NCBI GenBank assembly: GCA_029557215.1
Contig: JAKPQQ010000164.1
Span: 1 to 48,721 of the forward strand
Direction: 5' to 3'
DNA length: 48,721 bases
Source of the DNA: Fibrobacterota bacterium
GTDB lineage: Bacteria; Fibrobacterota; Fibrobacteria; UBA5070
Part shown: piece by piece, positions 34,953 to 43,592 of the stretch
How positions within the stretch are numbered: position 1 is the first letter of the stretch
Layout of the letters: every line of letters begins with the position of its first letter
The notes under the pieces: model-generated
What the model was told of the DNA's origin: nothing
Database searches by the model: none
Seen by the model: the letters and a program-made list of their open reading frames with translations, nothing else
Made by a program: the position numbers and the translations under genes

Positions 34953-36398
34953 TCACCTCTCGGCCCGGGAACGTCCTGTCAACCATCCCGCCAGCGAGAC
35001 GGAGAGGAAGACCACCAGCGCCGCGATCCGGGATTTCGGCTCGTTCCATCCTCCGGACAGGGCCAGTGTGGTCGCGAATGCCACGAAGGCCGCACCGGTC
35101 CACATCAGCGTCAAGAGCACGCCGCGGTCCCAGTTCCATGCGCCCGTCACGCGACGCATCTGGAACGCCTGCACCAGCGACACGACCAGGTAGCTGCTGC
35201 CCACGGCCAGGCTTGCGCCTTCCAGCCCCATTCCCGGCACGAACAGGCGCAGGAGCGGGATTTCCAAGGCTAGAACGAGTCCGGTATTGAACAGCACCAG
35301 GCCACTGCGTCCGTATCCGGAGACGACCAGCGAGCACAGTTGGAGCGGTGCCGCCACGATCCAGAAGCCGCATACCAGGACGATCGCGGTTTCGCCGCTC
35401 GCGAACTCGGGACCGTAGAGTGGAAGGATCCACTGCAGGACGCATGCCAGCGCGACGAAGACGGGGGTCTGGGTGGAAATGACGAGATTCGTGGCTCGAC
35501 TGAAGCTCGCCCGCAGCCGCTGCGGGTCGCGGGCGACGCTGATACGGCTGGAGATCGCCAGCACGATGGGATCGTACGATCGGCGGATGGATCGGATCGC
35601 GTTGCTGAACTGCAGCACGATCCCGTAGACGCCCACCGTGCGGGCGTCGCAGAACATGGCGATGGCCAAGGTATCGATGCGCAGGAGCAGGGAGTTGGCG
35701 AATTCGTTGGCCCACAGGGGCAGAGAATAACGCATCAGCGGCGCAAGTTGGACCGGCTCTCCCGCGTCGCGTTCCGGGAACAGCCGCAGGAACAGCGCGA
35801 AGGCGGCGAGGGCGGCCACCAGGTTGGCCACCAGGTAGGAGGCCCCCAGGCCCCAACGGGCGAATCCCGCGTGCCATGCCGCCACCGCTCCGCCCGTGAA
35901 GAGCAGCGGGGCCAGGGTTTCGCGGATCAGGACCTGTCCTTCCATGCGACGGCGCCCCATGGTGGCGTGCAGGAAGAATTCCGTCAGGAGGATGGGGGCG
36001 AGCGAAAGGCTCAGGAGACGCAGTTGGGCCGCGTCGGGGCAGGAAAGTCCGAGCCGGCAGGCGAGGTCGACCCCGAATCCGGCCAGCGCCGCTCCCGCGA
36101 TGACGGATCCTGTCGCGAGGATCGCGCCGAGCCGAAGGACACCGTGCCGCGCCGCGCCGGGTGATTGCCGAGGAACCCACCAGAGCACCCCCTTGTCCAG
36201 ACCCATCACGAACACCCGCACCAGCACGAGCAACGTGGCCTGCGTCGTCACGAACACGCCCCACGATTCGGCGCCGTAGCGCCGCGTCGCGAGGATCAGC
36301 AGGGCCGGGTTGGCGAGCTTGAGCGCGTAGCCGACGAAGTTCACCAGGACTCCGCGGTCGAGCTCCTTGCGGTCCTGGGCGATGTGGTCTTCAGCCAT
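34953..36398 (-). CDS. Wzx-like polysaccharide flippase (MOP family)
   Basis: A 481-residue polytopic protein with about 12-14 membrane segments, of the oligosaccharide flippase type. It starts RGVLVNFVGYALKLANP, the pattern of O-antigen and teichuronic flippases. Later segments include PLWANEFANSLLLRIDTLAI, ARTVGVYGIVLQFSNAI and FSRATNLVISTQTPVF. Such proteins move lipid-linked sugars across the inner membrane. It overlaps the next upstream glycosyltransferase by 8 bp, forming a two-gene operon. No Wzy polymerase is visible in the window. Confidence 0.88.
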   Translation of the reverse strand: MAEDHIAQDRKELDRGVLVNFVGYALKLANPALLILATRRYGAESWGVFVTTQATLLVLVRVFVMGLDKGVLWWVPRQSPGAARHGVLRLGAILATGSVIAGAALAGFGVDLACRLGLSCPDAAQLRLLSLSLAPILLTEFFLHATMGRRRMEGQVLIRETLAPLLFTGGAVAAWHAGFARWGLGASYLVANLVAALAAFALFLRLFPERDAGEPVQLAPLMRYSLPLWANEFANSLLLRIDTLAIAMFCDARTVGVYGIVLQFSNAIRSIRRSYDPIVLAISSRISVARDPQRLRASFSRATNLVISTQTPVFVALACVLQWILPLYGPEFASGETAIVLVCGFWIVAAPLQLCSLVVSGYGRSGLVLFNTGLVLALEIPLLRLFVPGMGLEGASLAVGSSYLVVSLVQAFQMRRVTGAWNWDRGVLLTLMWTGAAFVAFATTLALSGGWNEPKSRIAALVVFLSVSLAGWLTGRSRAER

Positions 36399-37641
36399 GC
36401 GGCCTTGGCGGATCGCCCGGCGGGCGTTCGGCGAGCTCGCGGAACCGTCGCGCGGTGGATTCCCAGGCGTACCGTTCCTTCACCCACCGGCGTTGGCCGT
36501 CCAACGCGGCTGGATCCACCGCGGTGGAGAGGATCCGCGAAAGCTCCGAGGCGAGCGATTCCGTGTTTCCAGGGGCGATCTTCGCGCCCCATGGGCCGCA
36601 GACTTCGGGGATCGATCCGGCGGTGGTGGTCAGGAGTTCGGTTCCCGATGCCAGGGTCTCGAGCATGGCGTTGCCGAACGATTCCTCCAGGCTGGGCAGG
36701 ACCGCGACGCGCGCCTGCGACAATTCCCGGCGAACTTCGCGGGGGGTGGCGGTGCCCGTGAAACGGATGCAACCCGTCTCGTCGTCCGAGGCCATCTTCC
36801 GGAGCGTTCCGGACATCGGGCCGTCGCCCACGATCACCAGCGGGTGCCTGGAACGCTGTGGCGCGGGGAGGCGCATCCAGGCCTGGATGAGCAGGTCGCA
36901 CCCCTTGGCCCGTGTCAGCCTCCCGAAGAAAAGGATGTTCGCGGCTTCGCGCGCGGGAGGGGGGGCGTCTTCCAGGAACAGGGGGTCGATGCCGTTGGGA
37001 ACAACGACGACGGAGCCGTCGCGGAGCCCGAAGGACGCCTCGGTGTCGCGGGCCGAATGCAGGGACGTGGAAGTCACGACATCCGCGTTGCGCATCGCCA
37101 AGGCCATCGCCGTGAATCGCGGTTCGCGTAGGGTGATGTTCGCGTAGGATCTGGCGGGGCTCGATCCCCAGGGCATCCCGTGCAGGAAGTCGTCGTAGCG
37201 GGGGTAGCGGCTGGTGTACAGGAGCGAATGGCGCGGGAGGGTGTGCAGCAGCGAGGCTTCGTCGCCGTTGCCGTGGAAGATGGTCCTCGGTCCGGCCCAC
37301 TTCCTGGCGCGCTGGCGCACCGTGAGGCCGTTCAGGAAGCGCAGAGGCGACGAGATTCCGGGGCGCAAGGCCAGGAAGGGGGCCCAGTCGACCAGGTAGG
37401 GCAGGTCTTCGGGGACGTGCACGCGCTCCCACGGCGCTTTCGTGCACAGAAGCACCACGCGGTGGCCTTCCCGCGCATGGGCGGTCGCGACCATGTGTGC
37501 CGATTTCTGTCCACCTCCCTGGTATCGGGACCAGGGGCTGTAGTTGCAGGTCAGGACGATGGTCCGATCCGAGCTCGTGGATGGGCTCTGGCTCAAGGAA
37601 GAAAACGTAGATACCGGGGTTTGGTTTTGCATGAGATCCAT
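36391..37641 (-). CDS. GT4-family glycosyltransferase
   Basis: A 416-residue protein: N-domain with QGGGQKSAHMVATAHAREGH, then VVPNGIDPLF, NILFFGRLTRAKGCDLLIQA and the motif ESFGNAMLETLASGTELL. It is the first gene of a minus-strand pair with the flippase. The start may be ATG 37641 or the fourth codon, ATG 37632. Its donor is unknown. Confidence 0.92.
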   Translation of the reverse strand: MDLMQNQTPVSTFSSLSQSPSTSSDRTIVLTCNYSPWSRYQGGGQKSAHMVATAHAREGHRVVLLCTKAPWERVHVPEDLPYLVDWAPFLALRPGISSPLRFLNGLTVRQRARKWAGPRTIFHGNGDEASLLHTLPRHSLLYTSRYPRYDDFLHGMPWGSSPARSYANITLREPRFTAMALAMRNADVVTSTSLHSARDTEASFGLRDGSVVVVPNGIDPLFLEDAPPPAREAANILFFGRLTRAKGCDLLIQAWMRLPAPQRSRHPLVIVGDGPMSGTLRKMASDDETGCIRFTGTATPREVRRELSQARVAVLPSLEESFGNAMLETLASGTELLTTTAGSIPEVCGPWGAKIAPGNTESLASELSRILSTAVDPAALDGQRRWVKERYAWESTARRFRELAERPPGDPPRPHG

Positions 37642-37731
37642 GGTTTCCGGGATTGTCGCATTCCTCGGAGTCCCCGATTCGGCCGAACCGGTGACGCCGG
37701 CGATCCTTCCGGAAGCTTAGATTTGGGTACG

Positions 37732-37890
37732 ATGCGGGAAAAATGTCCGGAATTGGCGGTGCTCGTTCCCGCGTACAGGGGGCGTTTCTCCGCCCAGGCG
37801 ATTCGATCGTTCGTGGGAGCGGCGAGGCGGTTCGATGTGGTGCCGACCAGTCGGACATGCTGGCGCGGCTTTTCGTTCAAGGTTCGTTGA
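37732..37890 (+). pseudogene. N-terminal fragment of a GT2 glycosyltransferase
   Basis: A 52-codon remnant. The first 37 residues (PELAVLVPAYRGRFSAQAIR and SFVGAARRFDVV) look like the opening of a GT2 enzyme, including the VLVPAYR strand that binds UDP-sugar. After about 37845 the text becomes unrelated and stops. The catalytic DxD region is missing. The next gene starts 1 nt later. Confidence 0.65.
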
Positions 37891-37891
37891 G

Positions 37892-39133
37892 ATGTCGCGT
37901 ATCCTCGTGTGGTTTCCGCATGGTTTTCATGCACCCAGGATGGGGTCCCAGGTTCGGGCGTTGGAGCTGGTCCGTGCCCTGTGCGGAACCAGCCATGAGA
38001 TCCATCTCGCTTCGGGTTGGAATCCGCCCGACAGCGGTTCGGGCTGGCCGTTGGAGGCCATGGATGCCATGCGGGAATTGGGTGTCAAAGATGTCCATGT
38101 CCACCGCAGCCGTCTTGACGACCTGCTCGGATGGGCGAGTCGGATGATGGTCGGCCGAAGGGGGAATGCTCCGATCGGGGCCTGGCGATTCACACCCCCT
38201 GGACAGGTTCGCTGGTTCGGCAGGCTCGCGAAACGGATCCGCCCGGACCTGCTTCTGATGAACTATTCCGTTTCCGATCCGATGGTGGTTGCCGCCGGGT
38301 TCGACCGCAAAAGATGTGTCCTCGAGACCCACGACCTGGTACTGCTCAACAAACGGATGGTGGCGAGCGTGGAACGTGCGCTTCCGCCTCCGCCATACCA
38401 TCCGGAGGCCGTGCCGCGCGAGCTGCTCGACTTGAACTGGTTCCATCGTCCGGAGTTCGAGGACGCGAGCGATCGGGAGATCGAAGTCTGTTCGATGTAC
38501 GGGTTGTGTTTTTGCATCTCCTCCCGCGAAGCGGAACGCATCCGGGCTCGCGGAGGGAACGTCGTGCATCTCCCGATGTCCATGGCCTGCGGACCGGTGG
38601 GAAACTCGCGCGACGGGGCGGCGATCCTCGCCGCCGGGCCGAACGCGTTCAACGCCCAGGGGTGCCTGTGGTTCGCCTCCAAGGTCCTGCCATCGCTGAG
38701 GGCGCGCCAGCCGGATTTCGTCCTCGAACTCACCGGGGCGTTGAGCGGCAAGGTCGCTCCGATCGACGGCGTGGTTCCGATGGGTGTGGTACCCGACCTG
38801 GCAGAGCGGTACCTGCAGGCGCGGTTCGCGATCTGCCCGGTGTTCGGTGGAACAGGGCAGCAGGTCAAGATCGTGGAAGCCATGGCGCACGGGCTGGCCG
38901 TGGTCGCGCTCGCCGAACCCGCCAGGGAATCGCCGATCGTCCACGGGGTCAACGGGTTGGTCTGCCGCGACGAATCCGAATTCGCCGAAGCCTGCTTGGC
39001 GCTCTGGAACGACCCCGACATGCGTCGCCGGCTGGGCGAAGCCGCTCGGGAGACGGTGCGGACTGAACTGAACGTTGACAAGTACGCGGCTCGCGTCCGC
39101 GGATGCCTGGAATCCCGCATCCAGTGGAAATGA
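37892..39133 (+). CDS. GT4-like glycosyltransferase
   Basis: The 413-residue GT-B protein starts MSRILVWFPHGFHAPRMGSQ. It has YGLCFCISSREAERI in the N-domain. The C-domain carries VFGGTGQQVKIVEAMAHGLA, the shape of the GT4 active-site loop, and SPIVHGVNGLV. The start codon follows the GT2 remnant and overlaps no other gene. The next gene begins within its stop (ATGA). The donor is unknown. Confidence 0.85.
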   Translation: MSRILVWFPHGFHAPRMGSQVRALELVRALCGTSHEIHLASGWNPPDSGSGWPLEAMDAMRELGVKDVHVHRSRLDDLLGWASRMMVGRRGNAPIGAWRFTPPGQVRWFGRLAKRIRPDLLLMNYSVSDPMVVAAGFDRKRCVLETHDLVLLNKRMVASVERALPPPPYHPEAVPRELLDLNWFHRPEFEDASDREIEVCSMYGLCFCISSREAERIRARGGNVVHLPMSMACGPVGNSRDGAAILAAGPNAFNAQGCLWFASKVLPSLRARQPDFVLELTGALSGKVAPIDGVVPMGVVPDLAERYLQARFAICPVFGGTGQQVKIVEAMAHGLAVVALAEPARESPIVHGVNGLVCRDESEFAEACLALWNDPDMRRRLGEAARETVRTELNVDKYAARVRGCLESRIQWK

Positions 39134-40323
39134 ATCCCCCGATCGGAACCGGTGGCGACAGGAAACGTCCAACTTTCGCGTGCGTCTACCCCGACGCGTC
39201 CAACGTCCATCTGGTGAAGGACATCGGGATGGTGGGGAACGTCCTGGCCAGGGAGCATGGATTCCGTTCCTTGTTCGTGTGCCTGGATCGCGGGCGGGAT
39301 TACCCCTACCTCGCGGACCAGGCCCGATGGCTCGAGATGGTGAAGCTCCAGGACGATCCCGCCTACAGACAGTTCCGCTGGCCTCCGAAATCCGTCATTT
39401 CCTTCCTGTGGAAGACCTCCCGGGAAATCGACGTCCTGCAGTTGTTCAACCACACCCGGGAAACGATGCTCCTGGGTTCCATCTACAAGTGGCGGAACCC
39501 GGGTGGATTCCTCCATCTCAAGCTCGATGCCAACGAACCTTGGATCGCCGGCGAGATCGCTCGCAGGAACTCGAGCCGCTGGATCGCATTCGCGGAATAC
39601 CTGCAGCCGCATCTTTGGATCCGTCGCCGCCCCGACCTGGTCACGGCCGAGACATCCACTTCGCTGGCGCTGTTCCAGGAACTCTACCCCTGGGTAGGGG
39701 ATCGGCTCAAGCTGTTGCCCAACGGAGTGGACGATTTCTGGCTGGATCGCGAAGGTTTCATGGAGATCCGCCGCGAAGACAAGGAAAACGTCCTGCTGGT
39801 GGTGGGGCGGATCGGGACGGTGCAGAAGAACACGGAACTGCTGCTGGATGCGCTTTCCGGGTTGGAGTTCGGGAATTGGAAGGCGATCCTGGCTGGACCG
39901 ATCGCCGAGCCGTTCCGTCCGAAGATCGAAGCCTTCTTCCGTGCCAGGCCGGATCTGCGGGAACGCGTCTTGTTCCTTGGCGAGGTGCGCGATCGCAAAG
40001 AGCTCTACGGGTGGTACCGGAAAGCCAAGGTGTTCTGCATGACCTCGCGATTCGAGGGGTTCTCGCTCGCGTTGGTGGATGCGATCCACTTCGGGTGCCA
40101 TGTCGTCTCCACTCCGGTGTCGTCCATCGACGATGTCCTTGCTCGGGGGCGGTTCGGCAAGGTGGTCCATTCCGCCCCGGAATTGGAGCGGGAACTCGGA
40201 GGATTGTTCCGGGGGGAATCCGACCCGCTTCGGGAGTTCGAAGCGACCAGAAAACATTCCGAATCCTATCGGTGGAGTTCGATTTGCCGGAATTTGGCGG
40301 AATGGATCGGACGGAGGAACTGA
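39130..40323 (+). CDS. GT4-family glycosyltransferase
   Basis: A 397-residue protein whose ATG overlaps the previous stop. Motifs: LKLDANEPWIAGEI, LLPNGVDDFWLD, LLVVGRIGTVQKNTELLLDA and EGFSLALVDAIHFGCHVVST. The E-x7-D version of the acidic motif is a minor variant of E-x7-E. It is the second of three overlapping genes with the preceding GT and the DUF707 protein. Confidence 0.9.
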   Translation: MNPPIGTGGDRKRPTFACVYPDASNVHLVKDIGMVGNVLAREHGFRSLFVCLDRGRDYPYLADQARWLEMVKLQDDPAYRQFRWPPKSVISFLWKTSREIDVLQLFNHTRETMLLGSIYKWRNPGGFLHLKLDANEPWIAGEIARRNSSRWIAFAEYLQPHLWIRRRPDLVTAETSTSLALFQELYPWVGDRLKLLPNGVDDFWLDREGFMEIRREDKENVLLVVGRIGTVQKNTELLLDALSGLEFGNWKAILAGPIAEPFRPKIEAFFRARPDLRERVLFLGEVRDRKELYGWYRKAKVFCMTSRFEGFSLALVDAIHFGCHVVSTPVSSIDDVLARGRFGKVVHSAPELERELGGLFRGESDPLREFEATRKHSESYRWSSICRNLAEWIGRRN

Positions 40324-41267
40324 TGGGAGGATCCAAGGAACGCAAGAATCGTCTGGTCGTGGTGCGCGCGGGGGACGCCTCCCTGCACCCGTCGTGGATG
40401 GTTCCGGAAGGCGAGCGCAGTTGGGATCTCGTCGTGAGCTACTACGGCGACGATCCCTCCCTGTTCAAGGAACCGGGAGTGTTGCGGGTGGATCGCAAAG
40501 GAACCGAGTATCCGGCCTTCCATGCCTTGTTCACCGATCCCTCCTTCGATTGGAGCGGGTACCGGCATATCTGGCTTCCGGACGACGACCTCGCGATCGA
40601 AGGGCGGGACATCGACCATTTTTTCGAGGTGTGCGAACGACGCGAACTGGATCTCGCCCAGCCTTCGTTGACCCCGGAAAGTCATTATTCCTACCCGTTC
40701 ACCCTCCAGGATGCGCGCTACGAGTTGAGGTTCACGAATTTCGTGGAGGTGATGGCGCCGTGCTTCAGTGCGCGCGCTCTCCGGATCTGCTTGGACACCT
40801 TCGCCGCGAGCCAAAGCAGCTACGGATTGGACCTCGTCTGGCCTCGGAGGATCGGCAACGGGCGCAATGTCGGAATCGTCGACGCCGTTTCGATGACGCA
40901 CACGAGGCCGGTGGGCGGGCCGCTTTACGGGCTTCTGGCCTCCATGGGGATCGATCCGCGAAGCGAATGCCGGGCACTTCTCGCGAAGGAGGGGGCGGAA
41001 GGCCACTTCCCCCAGGTTCTGGGCGGGATCCGGCGCGACGGAAAGGTCGTTTCTTTCGATGTGTTCAGGTCCGATTGGGGAAATGTGTTGCGCTTGATGA
41101 CGAAGAGGGAGTGGACCGCGGCCTGGGCGCTGCGGATGAAGATGCGAGGAGATGGGCCGCGTTCCTGGAAGATCAAGTTGCTGGATCAGATGTTCTGGCT
41201 GGCTGGTTGCGACGAACGTTGGAAGCTTGCGCCTGTTCCCGAGGCTGGAGGGTCTACCCGTGGATAG
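40323..41267 (+). CDS. DUF707 family protein
   Basis: The 314-residue protein has the features of DUF707: YRHIWLPDDDLAIEG with an acidic triplet like a DxD, DLAQPSLTPESHYSY, FTNFVEVMAPCFSARALRI and QSSYGLDLVWPRRIG. The family is poorly understood; the DDD cluster suggests a nucleotide-sugar fold. The ATG 40323 overlaps the previous stop and follows GGAGGA. An ATG at 40302 is also in frame. Confidence 0.85.
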   Translation: MGGSKERKNRLVVVRAGDASLHPSWMVPEGERSWDLVVSYYGDDPSLFKEPGVLRVDRKGTEYPAFHALFTDPSFDWSGYRHIWLPDDDLAIEGRDIDHFFEVCERRELDLAQPSLTPESHYSYPFTLQDARYELRFTNFVEVMAPCFSARALRICLDTFAASQSSYGLDLVWPRRIGNGRNVGIVDAVSMTHTRPVGGPLYGLLASMGIDPRSECRALLAKEGAEGHFPQVLGGIRRDGKVVSFDVFRSDWGNVLRLMTKREWTAAWALRMKMRGDGPRSWKIKLLDQMFWLAGCDERWKLAPVPEAGGSTRG

Positions 41268-41433
41268 AGGAGGGATCTCGATCGTCCTGCCCTCTCGTTC
41301 GCCGGTTCCTGTCGGAGGGTACAAGGTGGCTTACGAATACGCCAACCATCTTGCACGGCGGGGTTGGCGGGTGACTGTGGTGCATCCCATGGTATTCGAG
41401 CCCGCGATGGGATGCGGGGCCAGATTTTCGTGA
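41260..41433 (+). pseudogene. N-terminal fragment of a GT4 glycosyltransferase
   Basis: A 57-codon remnant beginning GTG 41260 inside the DUF707 stop. GGISIVLPSRSPVPVGGYKV and AYEYANHLARRGWRVTVVHP are the start of a GT4 N-domain of the rhamnosyltransferase-like type. After VVHP the text is unrelated and ends at 41433. The full gene was probably the fourth in this operon. Confidence 0.7.
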
Positions 41434-41460
41434 TGGCAAAGAAGTATATTGCACGACTTC

Positions 41461-42330
41461 ATGTCCGAAGCAACTCACGTGCCACGACTCGGCAGCACGC
41501 CGCCATCTCGCGATTGTGTTTGCCATGTGCGTCCAGAAGATCTCGGCTACATGCAGATGGCCAGGGAGCTCGTCGAGCACGGGGAACTTTTCCGGGTCTT
41601 CCTGTTCCGTCAGATTTCCATCCGCTATGCGCAGACGGCATTGGGCGCCCTTTGGGTGGTCCTGCAGCCCACGATGTTCGCGTTGATCTACTCGCTTGTG
41701 TTCGGGGTCTTTGCCGCCGCACCGTCGGAAGGGAAGCCCTATTTCCTGTTTTCCTATTGCGGGACCGTTGCCTGGACCCTCTTCGCCCAGGGAATCGAAC
41801 GAGCAGGAACGAGCTTCATCCAGGACGAACGCTTGGTCACCAAGACGTGGTTCCCCCGGCTTCTTCTGCCTTTCGCGGCGGCAAGCTCGGTCCTTCTCGA
41901 TGTCCTCGTGGCGATCACGCTCCTGTTCATCGCTCTGCCGTTCTTCGGTGGATTCACAGGGTGGAGCATGCTGCTTGCGATTCCCGCCCTGCTGATCCTG
42001 CTCATGCTCGCTCTCGGCGCCGGCACTCTGCTTGCCGCCATCAACGTGCGCTGGCGCGACATCCGCCAAGCCACTCCGACGCTTGTCCAGGTACTGGTCT
42101 GGGTCACACCTGTCGCCTACCCGCTCGTCATGGTGCCGGAATCGATGCGCAGCACCGCATTGGCGAATCCGCTGGCCGCACCGATTCTCCTGTTCCGCCA
42201 CGCGATGATCGGAACCACTCCGCCACCGGCCTGGAGCCTTGCCTGGTCCGCGGCGGTCGCCGTCGCGTTGCTGCTGTGGGCCATCCAAGTGTTCCGGCGT
42301 GTCGAGCGCACCCTCGCCGACCACATCTGA
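41461..42330 (+). CDS. wzm: ABC-2 polysaccharide export permease
   Basis: The 289-residue integral membrane protein has six hydrophobic segments and the ABC-2 sequence LFRVFLFRQISIRYAQTALG. The next segment reads WVVLQPTMFALIYSLVFG. With Wzt it exports a completed lipid-linked polysaccharide. The start at ATG 41461 (MSEATHVPRLG) is chosen over TTG 41449. It is the first gene of a compact module with wzt, a GT4 and wbsX. Confidence 0.93.
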   Translation: MSEATHVPRLGSTPPSRDCVCHVRPEDLGYMQMARELVEHGELFRVFLFRQISIRYAQTALGALWVVLQPTMFALIYSLVFGVFAAAPSEGKPYFLFSYCGTVAWTLFAQGIERAGTSFIQDERLVTKTWFPRLLLPFAAASSVLLDVLVAITLLFIALPFFGGFTGWSMLLAIPALLILLMLALGAGTLLAAINVRWRDIRQATPTLVQVLVWVTPVAYPLVMVPESMRSTALANPLAAPILLFRHAMIGTTPPPAWSLAWSAAVAVALLLWAIQVFRRVERTLADHI

Positions 42331-42331
42331 C

Positions 42332-43573
42332 ATGACTTCCGCGATTTCGGTCGATTCCATCTCGAAGTGCTACCGGATCCGCCAGTCGGCACGCGGCAAG
42401 TACGGCACCGATCTCGCCGACGATCTTGTCAACCTCTTCGGATCCATTGTCCGTGGCCGGATTCCAAGATCCTCGTTTCACGAGTTTTGGGCCCTCCGCG
42501 ACGTTTCCCTGGAGATTCGTCCCGGCGAGACCGTCGCTCTGCTCGGGCCCAACGGCGCGGGCAAATCCACGTTGCTCAAGATCCTCTCGCGGGTGGTCCG
42601 TCCCACGTCGGGGTCCGCCACCCTGAAGGGACGCGTCGGCTCCCTGCTGGAGGTCGGCACCGGATTCCATCCAGATCTCACGGGGCGGGCGAATGTCTTC
42701 CTCGCCGGAGCGATCCTAGGGCTCTCCCGTGCCGAAATCCGTCGCCGCTTCGACGAGATCGTCGATTTCGCCGGAGTCGAGGCCTTCGTCGACACTCCCG
42801 TGAAGCGCTATTCCAGCGGCATGTACACGCGGCTGGCGTTTTCCGTCGCCGCGCATCTGGAAGCCGACATCCTCCTCGTCGACGAGGTGCTCGCCGTGGG
42901 CGACGCCCAGTTCCAGCGCAAGTGCCTGGGTCGGATGGACGCTGTCGCCAGCGAAGGCCGGACCGTCGTCTTCGTGAGCCACAACCTCGCCCAGGTGCGC
43001 TCGCTTTGTCGTCGCGGCATCGTCTTCGAGAAGGGACGCCTGTCCCTCGACACGGGCATCGACGAGGCCATTTCCGGATACCTGTCCTCCCTCGGGGGAA
43101 GCTCTCCGAGCTGCTGGATCGCGCCACCCGACCATGCACGCGAGGCACCGATGCGGTTCCTGCGTGTCGGCGTCGCGGGAGGGGGCGTGGAGGAACTCGC
43201 GGTGCGCGGCACGGATGCTCCGATCGATCTCGAGTTCGACATCGAAATCGACCGCCGTGAACGATCCGCGCAACTGGCCGTACGGATCGTCAACGACGAG
43301 GGGCTGCCAGTCCTCACGACCGCTCCGGAAGACGTCGGCCTCGACTTCTGCTCCGCAGTGGGGCGAAGGAAACTCGGTGTGCGCATTCCGGCTGGACTGC
43401 TGGCGCCAGGCCGCTATTCGTGCCTGTGCAATCTCCACATCCCTGGAGTGGTTTCCTTCGATCTGCTGGATGGCGTGCCGGCCTTCGAGGTGCAGGAAAC
43501 GCGCACGACGACACGAGGCGACGATCATCGCAAAGGCGTCGTCGCTCCTCGCCTCGACTGGAATCTGGAATAA
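42332..43573 (+). CDS. wzt: ABC polysaccharide export ATPase with C-terminal domain
   Basis: The 413-residue protein has an N-terminal nucleotide-binding domain: Walker A GPNGAGKST, signature YSSGMYTRLAFSVA, Walker B ILLVDEVLAVGDAQFQRK. A C-terminal beta domain of about 160 residues follows; in Wzt proteins it recognises the non-reducing end of the glycan. The N-domain's VGSLLEVGTGFHPDLTGR is typical of polysaccharide exporters. It begins 1 nt after the wzm stop. Confidence 0.95.
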   Translation: MTSAISVDSISKCYRIRQSARGKYGTDLADDLVNLFGSIVRGRIPRSSFHEFWALRDVSLEIRPGETVALLGPNGAGKSTLLKILSRVVRPTSGSATLKGRVGSLLEVGTGFHPDLTGRANVFLAGAILGLSRAEIRRRFDEIVDFAGVEAFVDTPVKRYSSGMYTRLAFSVAAHLEADILLVDEVLAVGDAQFQRKCLGRMDAVASEGRTVVFVSHNLAQVRSLCRRGIVFEKGRLSLDTGIDEAISGYLSSLGGSSPSCWIAPPDHAREAPMRFLRVGVAGGGVEELAVRGTDAPIDLEFDIEIDRRERSAQLAVRIVNDEGLPVLTTAPEDVGLDFCSAVGRRKLGVRIPAGLLAPGRYSCLCNLHIPGVVSFDLLDGVPAFEVQETRTTTRGDDHRKGVVAPRLDWNLE

Positions 43574-43592
43574 CGATGCCGGGGACTCCCTG

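Noticed and set aside
41434..41460. Strong promoter between the GT4 fragment and wzm
   Set aside because: A TATATT-like box is present but no -35 box lies at the right distance, so transcription may enter from upstream.
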